Positions 26,558 to 35,553 of a stretch of DNA of 64,000 nucleotides are shown here, piece after piece. Numbering within the stretch: position 1 is the stretch's first letter; every line of letters starts with the position of its first letter. The DNA comes from Nordella sp. HKS 07. GTDB taxonomy: Bacteria; Pseudomonadota; Alphaproteobacteria; Rhizobiales; Aestuariivirgaceae. A program made the translations under genes and the position numbers. A model generated the notes under the pieces. That model saw only the letters and a list, made by a program, of their open reading frames with translations, did no database searches and was not told where the DNA came from. Location of the stretch: NCBI RefSeq assembly GCF_011046735.1, contig NZ_CP049258.1:1878001-1942000 (forward strand). Direction: 5' to 3'.

Positions 26558-28090
26558 ATGTCCTGGAAATCGTTCGGCGCATTGATCAAAGACAAGGGTC
26601 TCAGATTCCTGCGCGGACCGGGCATCCTCATATTCCTCGCCGTCGCCGGCCTCTACTACGCCAACTGGAAATTCTTCAGCCCCAAACCGCAGAATCTTTG
26701 CGCCGATGTCGAAAAGGCGCAGGCGAGCCGGTGCCAGGACAACATCGCCGAGGAACAGTTCAAATATGGCTCGCTGAATGCCGAGAATGAGCGCGGCATT
26801 CCCTATCCCATCTTCTATGTCATGCCGCGCGTCTTTCCGCAGTGCCTGCCCGGCAACAAGCTCGGCGGCTATCGGGCATTCGGCCTGCCCTGGGAGGAAG
26901 GCCGCGAATTGCCGGTCGGCTTCTCCAAGCGCCGGCTCGGTTTCGACCGCATCACCCAGACCTGCGCCATCTGCCACACGGCGACCTATCGCATGAATGT
27001 CGCGGACAAGCCGGTCATCGTGCCGACCGGCCCCTCGCACACCACGGCGTCGCAGGAATTCCTGCGCTTCCTGCGCTGCGCCGCCAACGACAAGAATTTC
27101 AGCTTCGAGGGGATGTGGGATGAGATCAAGCGCAACTTCAAGATGGGGCTCGACGACTGGGCGATCTATCACGCCTTGATCCCGGTCGTGCGCGACCGCA
27201 TCCGCGAACAGGTGGAGGGCTTCGCCTGGATGGATCAGGATGAGTTCCGCCCCGGCATGAGAAGGCCCGATTGGGGGCCGGGGCGCGACGATCCGATGAA
27301 TCTCACCAAGTTCTTCCTCCTCAAAGCCGATCGCCTCAAGGACCAGACCACCGGCAACGCGGATTTTCCGGCCATCTGGGATCTGTCGGTGCGCGAGGGA
27401 CAATCGATGAACTGGGCGGGCGAAACACTCGATCCCCTCGCGGTGCTCACCGATTCAGCACTTGGTCTCGGCGCGCCGCCGGGGCCGCATTTCGAAAGCC
27501 AGATGCGCGATTTGCGCGCCTATCTGCAGAGCAAGAAGCCGCCCCGATATCCTCTGGCCCCCGATGCCCGGGATTCCGCCGTTCTTGCCGGCGCCAAGCT
27601 CTTCAAGACCTATTGCGCCGATTGCCACGCGACCGGCGGGCACTATTACGGCAAGACCGTTCCCATCGAGGATATCGGCACCGATCGCGAGCGCTTCGAC
27701 ACCTGGCGGCAGGAAGACGCCGATGGCGCCAACCGCGTGGCGCGCGAGATGGGCGTCATACGCAAGGACATGATCAAGGACAAAGGCTATATTGCCGGGC
27801 CCTTGTCGGGCCTGTGGCTCACCGCGCCCTATCTGCACAATGGCTCCGTGGCCAACCTCGCGGAACTGCTCACCCACCCCGAGGACCGGCGCGTCACCTT
27901 CTATCGCGGTTGCGATCTCTATGACCACGACAAGATGGGTTTCATATCCGACCGCGTGGAGCCATCCTGCCCCAGCAACTTCCTCTTCGATACGCGCCTT
28001 CCGGGCAACGGCAATCGCGGCCATGACTATGGCACGGGCCTGACGCCGGCCGAGAAGACGCAGCTCATCGAATATCTGAAGACATTGTGA
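26558..28090 (+). CDS. Membrane-anchored di-haem c-type cytochrome
   Basis: 510 residues from ATG 26558 (an open frame upstream to 26405 is only overlap with the previous gene). An N-terminal anchor helix (GPGILIFLAVAGLYYANW, about 20-38) leaves the rest in the periplasm. Haem sites are CAICH (136-140) and CADCH (353-357). Conserved stretches include AFGLPWEEGRELPVGFSKR, PDWGPGRDDPMNLTKFF and WLTAPYLHNGSVANLAELL; the last is the 'PYLHNGS' segment seen in di-haem peroxidase-like and RoxA-like proteins. It may shuttle electrons for the large cytochrome of the same operon or act as an oxygenase or peroxidase itself. It lies 11 bases after the previous stop. Confidence 0.85.
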   Translation: MSWKSFGALIKDKGLRFLRGPGILIFLAVAGLYYANWKFFSPKPQNLCADVEKAQASRCQDNIAEEQFKYGSLNAENERGIPYPIFYVMPRVFPQCLPGNKLGGYRAFGLPWEEGRELPVGFSKRRLGFDRITQTCAICHTATYRMNVADKPVIVPTGPSHTTASQEFLRFLRCAANDKNFSFEGMWDEIKRNFKMGLDDWAIYHALIPVVRDRIREQVEGFAWMDQDEFRPGMRRPDWGPGRDDPMNLTKFFLLKADRLKDQTTGNADFPAIWDLSVREGQSMNWAGETLDPLAVLTDSALGLGAPPGPHFESQMRDLRAYLQSKKPPRYPLAPDARDSAVLAGAKLFKTYCADCHATGGHYYGKTVPIEDIGTDRERFDTWRQEDADGANRVAREMGVIRKDMIKDKGYIAGPLSGLWLTAPYLHNGSVANLAELLTHPEDRRVTFYRGCDLYDHDKMGFISDRVEPSCPSNFLFDTRLPGNGNRGHDYGTGLTPAEKTQLIEYLKTL

Positions 28091-28106
28091 GCGAAGGGAC
28101 GCCCAG

Positions 28107-31034
28107 ATGGATGCCTTTCCCGATGTGACCAGCCCGGCGCTTCCCGACGGTGACGAGATGGTCAGGAGCGAAGACCAGATGCTGAGGGAAGAGCTCGCGG
28201 AAATCGCCGCGAAGCGACCCGCGGCGAGCCGGTTGAACGACCATCTTGCGAGCGGTGCGGAAGACGAAGGCCCCTATACGATCGGCCTCGCCTTGTCGGG
28301 CGGCGGCATCAGATCAGCGACAGTTTCGCTCGGCATCCTCCAGAAGCTCGCCGGCGCGGGCCTTCTGAAGCATGTCGACTATCTTTCGACCGTTTCGGGC
28401 GGTGGCTATATCGGCTCCGCCCTTACCTGGTGGCTGCGCGGCAATGCGTCAGACGAGCCGGAATATGAGAGCCTCTATGACGTCGAGGCGCGCTTCCCCT
28501 TCGGCACCCAGGATCCGCGCGTACCGGAGCCAGCCGCGGGCGGCATTTCCGCGGAAGCCCCGGCGCTGACGCCCCTGCAATATCTTCGCGACCAGGGCAA
28601 TTATCTGGCGCCCGGCAACGGCATCAGCTTCTGGTCGGGCGTCGCGGTGGTGCTGCGGGCCATTCTGCTCAATCTGATGATCTGGATTCCGGTTGCCGCC
28701 CTCGTGATGGGCGTGCTCTACGCTTTGGGTCAGATACCGGGTCTCAAGGGGCTTCCCTTCGCGATCCGTATGGTGGCGCCCGGCGCTTTGGAGACCGCCG
28801 GCGACATCGTCGGCTCCAGCGGAGAGCTCGAGGTGAACCGAACGATTCCGCCGGCCTTCCTGCTGATGCTCGTCTCGGCCGTGGCGCTCGCCGTCCTGTT
28901 TGTCATCGGCAGCATCAATCATTCCCTGTTGTCCTGGACGAGCCTGACCGAATCGGAAATGCGGGCCGAGCGGACGGAGAAGCCGGCGGTCGAGAAGCAG
29001 AAATGGTACAGCTGGCTGCTGGCGGGTCTCGCCGGCCTCGCGAATGTCGCTTTGCTGGGCATCACCATCCTGTGGCTCCTGCCGGCGATCAAGCTCCTGT
29101 TCACCGATCGCCATCAATGGCTGCTGCCGATCCCACCGCCTCCCATGCTGAGCCCCGGCATCCTGACAGCACTTCTCCTCTGGCTTGCCGTCTTTATCTC
29201 CACCGGGCTCTTCTTCTGGTTCATGGGTGAAGCTGGCGCGAGGCGCAACCTCAGCGGAAAGAGCCAGAAGGCCGTGCTCCTCGTTCTGATCGGCCTCTTC
29301 ATCATCATGGCGGCCGGCTACCTCGTCGACCACCTGTTCAACGGGCCGGGCGTCACGCTGGTCGACCGGATCGCCGCCTTCCTGCTCTTCACCTATGGCG
29401 TGGCCTATATCGCTTTCGTCAATTATCTGATCGGTCTTCTAATCCGCAATATCCTCAGGGCCGAGGCGGTGGGCAACCCGCTGGCGGATATGCAGACACC
29501 GACGCCTGCTCTTCTGCAATACCGCGCGCGCCGGGTCTTCGAGTGGTTCTACGGCAAAGCCTTGTTCGTCATCATCGTGCTGATCATCGTCGGCAGCCTG
29601 CCGCTGGTGAGCCACTATATCGATTACGGCCTGGGCGGCGTCTGGACGGCGCTGGGCCTCGCCGTCACACTGGGCGGCCAGCTCTGGAGCCGCATACGCG
29701 GCAACAGCAGGCTCACCGAACTCACCATCATCATCGGCTCCGCTCTCCTCGCCTACGGCATCCTCCTGATCGGACATCGCCTTGCCGTCACCTTCATGGA
29801 TGGCGACGCCGCGTTGCGCGCGCTGATCGCCGCCGCCGTCATCGGCGCGCTGATCGCCGGCTGGTTCGTCAACACCAACCAGATCGGCCTGCATCGCTTC
29901 TACCGCGACCGGCTGATGGAAGCCTTCCTTCCCGATGTCGCCGCCCTGCGCCGCGACACCAATGCCGCGGCGACCGGCGCCAATGAGCTCAAGCTTTCCG
30001 ACTGCTGGAGCAGCGTCTGGTCGAAGGGACCTTACCAGATCATCAACGCCAATATGGTTTTGAGCAATTCAACCGTGCGCAAGCACCGTCTCCGCGGCGG
30101 CGAGAATTTCATGCTTACCCCGCATTTCGTCGGCTCGTCGGCCACCAAATGGTATCGCGGCAAGGACACGGCCTGCGCCGACATGACACTGTCTTCCGCC
30201 ATGGCCATTTCGGGCGCCGCCGCCAATCCGCGCGGCGCCGCGGGCGGCCACGGGTTGACGCGCAGCCCCTCTGTGGCGCTCGCCATGAGCCTGCTCAATG
30301 TCAGGCTCGGTTATTGGATTCCCAATCCGGTGCACGGACAGCCCGGCATGCTGCTCCGCCGCCCCAATCATTTCTGGCCGGGCGGCCTCTACGCGCTGAC
30401 GCGCGGCGGCTATGTCGAGACGGCGAAGTGGTTGGAACTGGCCGATGGCGGGCATTTCGAGAACCTGGCCATCTACGAGCTGGTGCGCCGGCGCTGCGGC
30501 CTGATCATCGTGTGCGACGGCGGCCAGGACAATGCCTCCTCCTATGCCGATATGGTCACCGCGGTGCAGCGCATCGGGCAGGATTTTGGCGCCACCGTGC
30601 ATTTCGACATGACCGTAAAGAATGGCGCCGGCTTCGAGAAGTCCGGTCCGGCGCAGATGATCGCCAAGGCGACGCTCACCGATTATCCCAAGGGCGCCGA
30701 ATTCGCCGAGAAAGGCTATTTCGTCGGGCGGATCGACTATGGCGAGCGCGGCAGCAAGGGCTGGCCCGAGAGCGGGATAGTGATCTATCTGAAATCGGCT
30801 CTGATCCGCGAGCTGGCGGTGGGCGCCAAGGGCTATCGCGGCGCCCATCATGACTTCCCCAATGAATCGACCGGCGATCAGTTCTTCGACGAGGAGCAGT
30901 TCGAGGCCTATCGCGAGGTGGGCTATAGAATCTGCGAGCAGATGGTGACCGAGCTCGACCTCACCCGGCTGTTCCGCGACGGCCCGCCGCCGCTGGCCCG
31001 ACTCAGGCGGAATACGCGTTTCCGCCCGGCTTAG
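28107..31034 (+). CDS. Large patatin-like phospholipase with multi-pass membrane domain
   Basis: 975 residues. A cytosolic patatin module starts near residue 58 with the oxyanion loop LSGGGIRSA (63-71) and the nucleophile region LSTVSGGGYIG (Ser97). The expected G at two positions before the Ser is replaced by T, so the elbow is TVSGG rather than GxSxG. The middle (about 180-590) has seven or more hydrophobic helices, for example WIPVAALVMGVLYALG and LVLIGLFIIMAAGYLV. The C-terminal soluble part brings the partner motif LADGGHFENLAIYELV. Patatin folds split by a membrane domain are known but poorly studied. It starts 16 bases after the last cytochrome stop, so lipid hydrolysis or transfer is tied to the haem operon. 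Substrate unknown. Confidence 0.85.
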   Translation: MDAFPDVTSPALPDGDEMVRSEDQMLREELAEIAAKRPAASRLNDHLASGAEDEGPYTIGLALSGGGIRSATVSLGILQKLAGAGLLKHVDYLSTVSGGGYIGSALTWWLRGNASDEPEYESLYDVEARFPFGTQDPRVPEPAAGGISAEAPALTPLQYLRDQGNYLAPGNGISFWSGVAVVLRAILLNLMIWIPVAALVMGVLYALGQIPGLKGLPFAIRMVAPGALETAGDIVGSSGELEVNRTIPPAFLLMLVSAVALAVLFVIGSINHSLLSWTSLTESEMRAERTEKPAVEKQKWYSWLLAGLAGLANVALLGITILWLLPAIKLLFTDRHQWLLPIPPPPMLSPGILTALLLWLAVFISTGLFFWFMGEAGARRNLSGKSQKAVLLVLIGLFIIMAAGYLVDHLFNGPGVTLVDRIAAFLLFTYGVAYIAFVNYLIGLLIRNILRAEAVGNPLADMQTPTPALLQYRARRVFEWFYGKALFVIIVLIIVGSLPLVSHYIDYGLGGVWTALGLAVTLGGQLWSRIRGNSRLTELTIIIGSALLAYGILLIGHRLAVTFMDGDAALRALIAAAVIGALIAGWFVNTNQIGLHRFYRDRLMEAFLPDVAALRRDTNAAATGANELKLSDCWSSVWSKGPYQIINANMVLSNSTVRKHRLRGGENFMLTPHFVGSSATKWYRGKDTACADMTLSSAMAISGAAANPRGAAGGHGLTRSPSVALAMSLLNVRLGYWIPNPVHGQPGMLLRRPNHFWPGGLYALTRGGYVETAKWLELADGGHFENLAIYELVRRRCGLIIVCDGGQDNASSYADMVTAVQRIGQDFGATVHFDMTVKNGAGFEKSGPAQMIAKATLTDYPKGAEFAEKGYFVGRIDYGERGSKGWPESGIVIYLKSALIRELAVGAKGYRGAHHDFPNESTGDQFFDEEQFEAYREVGYRICEQMVTELDLTRLFRDGPPPLARLRRNTRFRPA

Positions 31035-31157
31035 AACAATTTCCACCACTCGCCGGTATGTGCGTCGGGGACAAGTCATCCGGGCGATTAATTGTTTGGT
31101 GATATCGGGCCACCATAGTGGCGACAGTACAGTTTTTCTCATTTCGAGAGGAAATGG

Positions 31158-32390
31158 GTGCGGCCGACATGCGGCATAATAAGGCCAGCGTTCGCAGCCA
31201 TGCTGCTCATGGCCTGGATGATGCTGCCCGGATCGGTGCGCGCCGATGAGCGCTCCGATTGCGAAAAGCTGAACGGTGAAGCCAGTATCGGCGCCTGCAC
31301 CGCGGTGATCGAGGCCGGCACTTACGATGCTGCCGACCTCTCGACCGCCTATCTCAATCGCGGCCTCGAATATTTCGCCCTGCGCTATTATGACCAGGCG
31401 ATCGCCGATTACACAGCCTCGATCGCACTCGATGCGAGCAAGGCGGATGTCTTCAACAACCGCGGCAACGCCTATCACGCCAAGCGCGACTACCCCATGG
31501 CGATCCGGGATTTCGACCGCGCCATAGCCATCAATCCCGCCCACGCGCTCGCCTATAACAATCGCGGCATCGTCTATGGCGACATGGGCGACTATGCGCG
31601 CGCGATCCAGGATTACGACCAGGCGATCGCCATCCATCCCGCCTATGCCAGCGCCTACAACAATCGCGGCAATATCCGCGCCAAGCAGGGCGACTTCCGC
31701 CAGGCGGTGCAGGATTACAGCCAGGCGATCGTGCTCAAGCCTTCCTATGTCGGCGCCTTCAATAATCGCGCCATGGCCTATGGCGCGCTCGGCCGCTTTG
31801 CCGAGGCCGCCGACGACTTCCGCCGTTCGATGGCGCTGCGCCCCAATGACACGGCGAAGGCCGGCCTCGCGGCCCTGGAGGCGCGGATCGCCGCCAAGAC
31901 GGCGCAGACTTCAGCTGCACCAATGAGCTTTCGGCGGATGCCCAATACAGATCTCGCCGCCGCTCTCCTCGACACGGTCGCGGCCGACAGTATCGACGCC
32001 TGCGAAGCCGCGTGCGCCGCCAACAGCTACTGCCGGGCCTATTCCTTCAACATGTGGAACGCGCTGTGCTTCCTCAAGGGCGATCCGGCCCTGCGCTTCC
32101 TCGAGCCCAGCACCATGAGCGGTCTCAAGAGCGAGACCTATCCGCCTCCTATTTCCGACGCCGGCGTCTCAATGGTTCGTTTCCACAACAAGATCTTTCC
32201 AGGCGAGCCCGTCAGAGAGAGTAACGCCAACCGTATCGAGGATTGCGAGGCGACCTGCCAGATCAGCGACACTTGTGTCGCCTACTCCTTCGTCAAGACG
32301 GAAAAATCCTGCCGGATGTTCGAGAGGCCGGGCGCCTATGCGAGCGACGCCGGCGCCGACAGTGGCGCCAAGCGGCAAGTGGTGAACTGA
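31158..32390 (+). CDS. TPR-repeat protein with two PAN/Apple-like domains
   Basis: 410 residues with a signal peptide (AAMLLMAWMMLPGSVRA-DE). Five to six tetratricopeptide repeats fill residues 55-250 (AYLNRGLEYFALRYYDQAIADY, the 'NNRGNAY'/'YNNRGIVYGDMGDYARAIQDY' series). Two cysteine-paired PAN/Apple-like modules follow, marked by CEAACAANSYCRAYSFN and CEATCQISDTCVAYSFV. Both modules mediate protein or carbohydrate binding, so this is likely a periplasmic scaffold. GTG 31158 follows GAGAGGAAA. It lies 123 bases after the patatin gene on the same strand, so membership in the operon is likely but not certain. Confidence 0.85.
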   Translation: MRPTCGIIRPAFAAMLLMAWMMLPGSVRADERSDCEKLNGEASIGACTAVIEAGTYDAADLSTAYLNRGLEYFALRYYDQAIADYTASIALDASKADVFNNRGNAYHAKRDYPMAIRDFDRAIAINPAHALAYNNRGIVYGDMGDYARAIQDYDQAIAIHPAYASAYNNRGNIRAKQGDFRQAVQDYSQAIVLKPSYVGAFNNRAMAYGALGRFAEAADDFRRSMALRPNDTAKAGLAALEARIAAKTAQTSAAPMSFRRMPNTDLAAALLDTVAADSIDACEAACAANSYCRAYSFNMWNALCFLKGDPALRFLEPSTMSGLKSETYPPPISDAGVSMVRFHNKIFPGEPVRESNANRIEDCEATCQISDTCVAYSFVKTEKSCRMFERPGAYASDAGADSGAKRQVVN

Positions 32391-32396
32391 TTCATT

Positions 32397-32457
32397 GACG
32401 TGATCGATCCGTAGCGCGGGATTCTTGCGAAAAGCCGGTATCCACTTTTTCGCATCC
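32397..32457 (-). repeat. Palindromic repeat family A, partial copy 4
   Basis: Reverse-strand partial copy containing the first hairpin (GCGAAAAAG and CTTTTCGC within a GCGGGATT stem) and the start of the ATCGATCACG part. The second hairpin is missing. Confidence 0.65.
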
Positions 32458-33053
32458 GGACAACCTGCCCGCCTTACACAATTTACGTGGCGATACCTGC
32501 CAGCGGACTTGTTCTGGCCGCACTTGCCAATTGACTTCGCGGGACCTTTTGCAGCGAATTTCCAGCAACTGCTTCTCCTGGTGCGGAGCTTTCCTGGGCA
32601 GACGAAAAATGGCTGCGCCCTGTCCGTGCGGGGTGGTCTTTGCAGTTCCGCAATGCCCCCATGACCGTTGGCATAAGACATCGATGCTCTACGGCACGCA
32701 ATCCGGCCGCATTCAATGGCCGGCAGTGGATGGTCTGTATCTTCGCCGGCCGTGATGTAGTTCCGGGCGATTGACTCGCAGCTCCATCGCCAGAGGCCGT
32801 GTTGGTTTGTGCGACATTCTTGAGGAGGTTACCCTCATCCTTCTTGGTCCACACGCGTAGCAAAGCTTGCACGATTTCACGGATTATTCGGAGGCCGAGA
32901 GCCATTCGGTTGATCCTATCGGGGTTCTGAAGTCCGGACGCAACTCCTTACCTTGATATTTCCCAATCCTGCCGTTTGGCCCACAATGTCAAGCGCCCAC
33001 CGTCGCGTCAGGAAGGTAATGAAGACATTTCGAGTGGCGCGCATGGTGAGAAG
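32458..33053. other. Gene-poor gap of about 600 bases
   Basis: No convincing gene is seen. A reverse-strand open frame near 32483-32905 starts plausibly (MALGLRIIREIVQALLRVWT) but then loses coding character, so it may be a decayed fragment. Base composition is lower in GC than the flanks. No tRNA, hairpin terminator or known repeat was found beyond the partial repeat at its left edge. Confidence 0.5.
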
Positions 33054-33947
33054 CTAGCTTCTCCCCGCCAATTCCAGCAGCCACAATTTCGTCTGCTCGA
33101 CGGAGAAACGCTTGCAGCCAGACTTGACGACTAGAAATTCGCGATAGTCGCTGCGCCGGGCCTCGATGGGCAGGCGGACGAGGTCGCCTTTCGCGATCGC
33201 CCGGCGCACATATTCATGCCAGCCGAGCGCTACGCCATGACCGAAGATCGCCGCCTCGAGCACCATCGCATAGGTGGTCAATGGCCGGATGACGGGCTGG
33301 TCGGACTGGGCTGCAGCGCCCAGCCAGGTCCTCCAGTCCATCAGCGGGCTGGTGAAATTGGCGAGCTGGAGCAACGGCACTTTCGCCAGATCGGCGGCGT
33401 CCTCGATGCGGTGGGCGCGCAGGAGCGACGGCGAGGCGACGGGATAGATCTCTTCCGGCAGCAGCGGGAAGCTGTCATAGCCCGGCCATGAGCCGAGGCC
33501 GAATCGGATCTCGAGATCGAAGCCGCCGCCGGCGAATTCCGGCAATTCATCGACACAGACGAGGTGAAGCCGGATATCGGGGTAGCGCGCGTAGAAATCG
33601 CCGAGCGCCGGCATGAGCCAGAGCGACGCCGCGGCAACATTGACCCGCAACGATACTATGCCGTCATCATTGCGCGGCAGCGCCTTGGACGACTGGTCGA
33701 TGCTGTCAAAGGCATTGGCCACGACGCTATGGAACTCTTCGCCGGCGCGGGTCAGCTGGATGCGGGTGCCGTGCCGCGCGAAAAGCGGCGTGCCGAGTGA
33801 GGCCTCCAATTGCTGGATACGCCGGCTGATCGCCGGCTGGGCCACCGAGAGCTCCTTGGCGGCCCGGCTGAAATTCTGATGCCGCGCCGCGGCCTCGAAG
33901 GCAATGAGATTATCGAGCGAGCCGATCGTTTTGCGCAGGTCGGTCAT
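33054..33947 (-). CDS. LysR-family transcriptional regulator (GcvA-like)
   Basis: 297 residues. The winged helix at residues 12-70 has FEAAARHQNFSRAAKELSVAQPAISRRIQQLEASLGTPLFARHG across its span, the hallmark of the family. The inducer-binding domain follows with the GcvA-like ending. It is divergent from the amino-acid ABC importer genes, with a perfect ATAAC-N5-GTTAT palindrome between them, so it most likely controls that importer in response to the amino acid or a metabolite of it. Confidence 0.92.
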   Translation of the reverse strand: MTDLRKTIGSLDNLIAFEAAARHQNFSRAAKELSVAQPAISRRIQQLEASLGTPLFARHGTRIQLTRAGEEFHSVVANAFDSIDQSSKALPRNDDGIVSLRVNVAAASLWLMPALGDFYARYPDIRLHLVCVDELPEFAGGGFDLEIRFGLGSWPGYDSFPLLPEEIYPVASPSLLRAHRIEDAADLAKVPLLQLANFTSPLMDWRTWLGAAAQSDQPVIRPLTTYAMVLEAAIFGHGVALGWHEYVRRAIAKGDLVRLPIEARRSDYREFLVVKSGCKRFSVEQTKLWLLELAGRS

Positions 33948-33962
33948 GAACCAATTGCAGTC

Positions 33963-33981
33963 TGATAACGTGTGGTTATGA
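33963..33981. promoter_or_regulatory. Candidate LysR binding site (T-N11-A palindrome)
   Basis: ATAAC-GTGTG-GTTAT (33965-33979) is a perfect 5-5-5 inverted repeat that contains the T-N11-A pattern bound by LysR regulators. It lies 16 bases upstream of the LysR start and about 100 bases before the importer's binding-protein gene. Confidence 0.6.
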
Positions 33982-34076
33982 GCGATATCATCTTTTTCGA
34001 CCTTCCACTAGATCGCCCGAATGACCAGGGTCCCCGCCTATCTATCTGTCAACAATAAGAATAAAGGGAAATTTTC

Positions 34077-34874
34077 ATGCGCAGAATGGCCGCCTTGTTC
34101 GCCTCCCTGGCGTTCAGCCTCATGCTTGTCCTGTCATCTTTGGCGAAGGCTCAGGATGCCGATACCCTGGCCCGCATCAAGGCGGCGGGGGTTTTGAAGG
34201 TCGGCATGGCCGATTCGATCCCGGCGCAGCAGAAGAACCCGGTCACCGGCGAGTGGGAAGGCTTCAATGTCGACATGGCGAAGAATCTCGCCGCGGCATT
34301 GGACGTCAAGCTCGAGATCGTCGACGCCACCTGGGCGACGCTCATTCCTTCGCTGATGCAGCAGCAGTTTGACATCGTCATGGTCGACATGTTCCGCACG
34401 CCGGCGCGCGCCCTGACCGTCGATTTCACCGACAGCTATATGAGCACCGGCAATAGCTGGCTCGTCCGCGCCGACCTCGACATCAACGACTGGAAGCAGC
34501 TCGACGATCCCAAATATACGATCGTGAACATCGCCGGCATGACCGCGGTGGCGCAGAGCGACCGCCTCCTGCCCCAGGCCACCAAGAAGGTCATCGTGTC
34601 CGACAACGCCGTCGCCGGCCAGCTCGAAGTCGCCGCCGGACGCGCCGATGCGCATTTGAGTGACAACATTCAGAACGCGGTGTTCAAGAAGGCCAATCCC
34701 AACGCCAAGGTGAAGATCCTCGGCGAGGACAATCCGATCGAGGCGACCGGCTATGCCTATGCGGTCAAGCCCGGCGACTATCACTTCCTCGCCTTCCTCA
34801 ACACCTGGATCGCCTACAACACCACGACCGGCTTCATCTCTGATCGCAAGCAGGTATGGTTCGGCCTCAAGTAA
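34077..34874 (+). CDS. Amino-acid ABC transporter substrate-binding protein (SBP_bac_3)
   Basis: 265 residues with a signal peptide ending LAKA-QD. Typical family-3 features: LARIKAAGVLKVGMADSIPA, WEGFNVDMAKNLAAALDVKL, the TWATLIPSLMQQQFDIVM hinge segment and YAVKPGDYHFLAFLNTWI near the end. It binds a polar amino acid or analogue in the periplasm and hands it to the two permeases that follow. An AAGGGAAA ribosome site precedes the ATG. First gene of the operon divergent from the LysR regulator. Confidence 0.92.
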   Translation: MRRMAALFASLAFSLMLVLSSLAKAQDADTLARIKAAGVLKVGMADSIPAQQKNPVTGEWEGFNVDMAKNLAAALDVKLEIVDATWATLIPSLMQQQFDIVMVDMFRTPARALTVDFTDSYMSTGNSWLVRADLDINDWKQLDDPKYTIVNIAGMTAVAQSDRLLPQATKKVIVSDNAVAGQLEVAAGRADAHLSDNIQNAVFKKANPNAKVKILGEDNPIEATGYAYAVKPGDYHFLAFLNTWIAYNTTTGFISDRKQVWFGLK

Positions 34875-34905
34875 GCACTGATCGGCAAGAGCGGCATTAG
34901 CATCC

Positions 34906-35553
34906 ATGCAGTGGCAATTCGTACCCGCGCTGCTGAACGGCTTGTCTGTGACGCTCTTCTATTTCGCGCTCGGCACCATCGGCTCGATGGTGCTGGCGCT
35001 TCCCGTCTCGCTCGCCATGGCGCATAAGCACCGGCTCATCCGCCTGCCCGCCATCGCCTATGTGGAATTCTTCCGCAATACGCCTTTGCTGGTGCAGCTG
35101 TTCTGGCTGCATTTTGCGTTGCCGATGCTCACCGGTTTCAACACCAGCGTGCAGCAGACGGCGGGCATCGCCATCGTTCTCGTCATGACCGCCTATATGG
35201 CGGAGGTTTACCGCTCGGGACTGGGCGGCGTGGCCAAGGGCCAGCATGAGGCGGCTTTCGCCCTCGGCCTCACATCGGCGCAGCGCTGGTGGCTCGTCGT
35301 CATTCCGCAGGCCTTCCGCATCGCGCTGCCGGCCATCGGCAACACTCTCGTCAGCCTGCTGAAGGCGACCGCGATCCTGTCCATCCTGTCCGTGCCTGAG
35401 CTCATGCGCACCACCAGCCGGATCAGCGACTACACCGCCGATCCGATCCTGTTCTATTCGATATCGGCGCTGATCTACATCGCGCTGGGGCTGCTCCTGG
35501 CCCAGGTCACCCGCCGCATCGAGTTGCGTCTCGCCAGATGGGGCGCGCCATGA
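34906..35553 (+). CDS. Amino-acid ABC transporter permease (HisM/GlnP type)
   Basis: 215 residues with about five membrane helices. It begins with the family's usual LLNGLSVTLFYFALGTIGSM and contains the cytoplasmic coupling loop EVYRSGLGGVAKGQHEAAFALGLT, the ATPase-docking 'EAA' motif. It forms one half of the membrane channel together with the next gene, which it overlaps by four bases. Confidence 0.92.
   Translation: MQWQFVPALLNGLSVTLFYFALGTIGSMVLALPVSLAMAHKHRLIRLPAIAYVEFFRNTPLLVQLFWLHFALPMLTGFNTSVQQTAGIAIVLVMTAYMAEVYRSGLGGVAKGQHEAAFALGLTSAQRWWLVVIPQAFRIALPAIGNTLVSLLKATAILSILSVPELMRTTSRISDYTADPILFYSISALIYIALGLLLAQVTRRIELRLARWGAP

Noticed and set aside
20687-28090. Naming the cytochromes rubber oxygenase (RoxA/RoxB)
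   Set aside because: Haem spacing and the PYLHNGS segment are suggestive only; the same parts occur in other di-haem families, so no gene name was given.
30069-31637. 522-codon reverse-strand open frame
   Set aside because: Opposite the patatin and TPR genes, which have clear motifs; composition typical of an antisense shadow.
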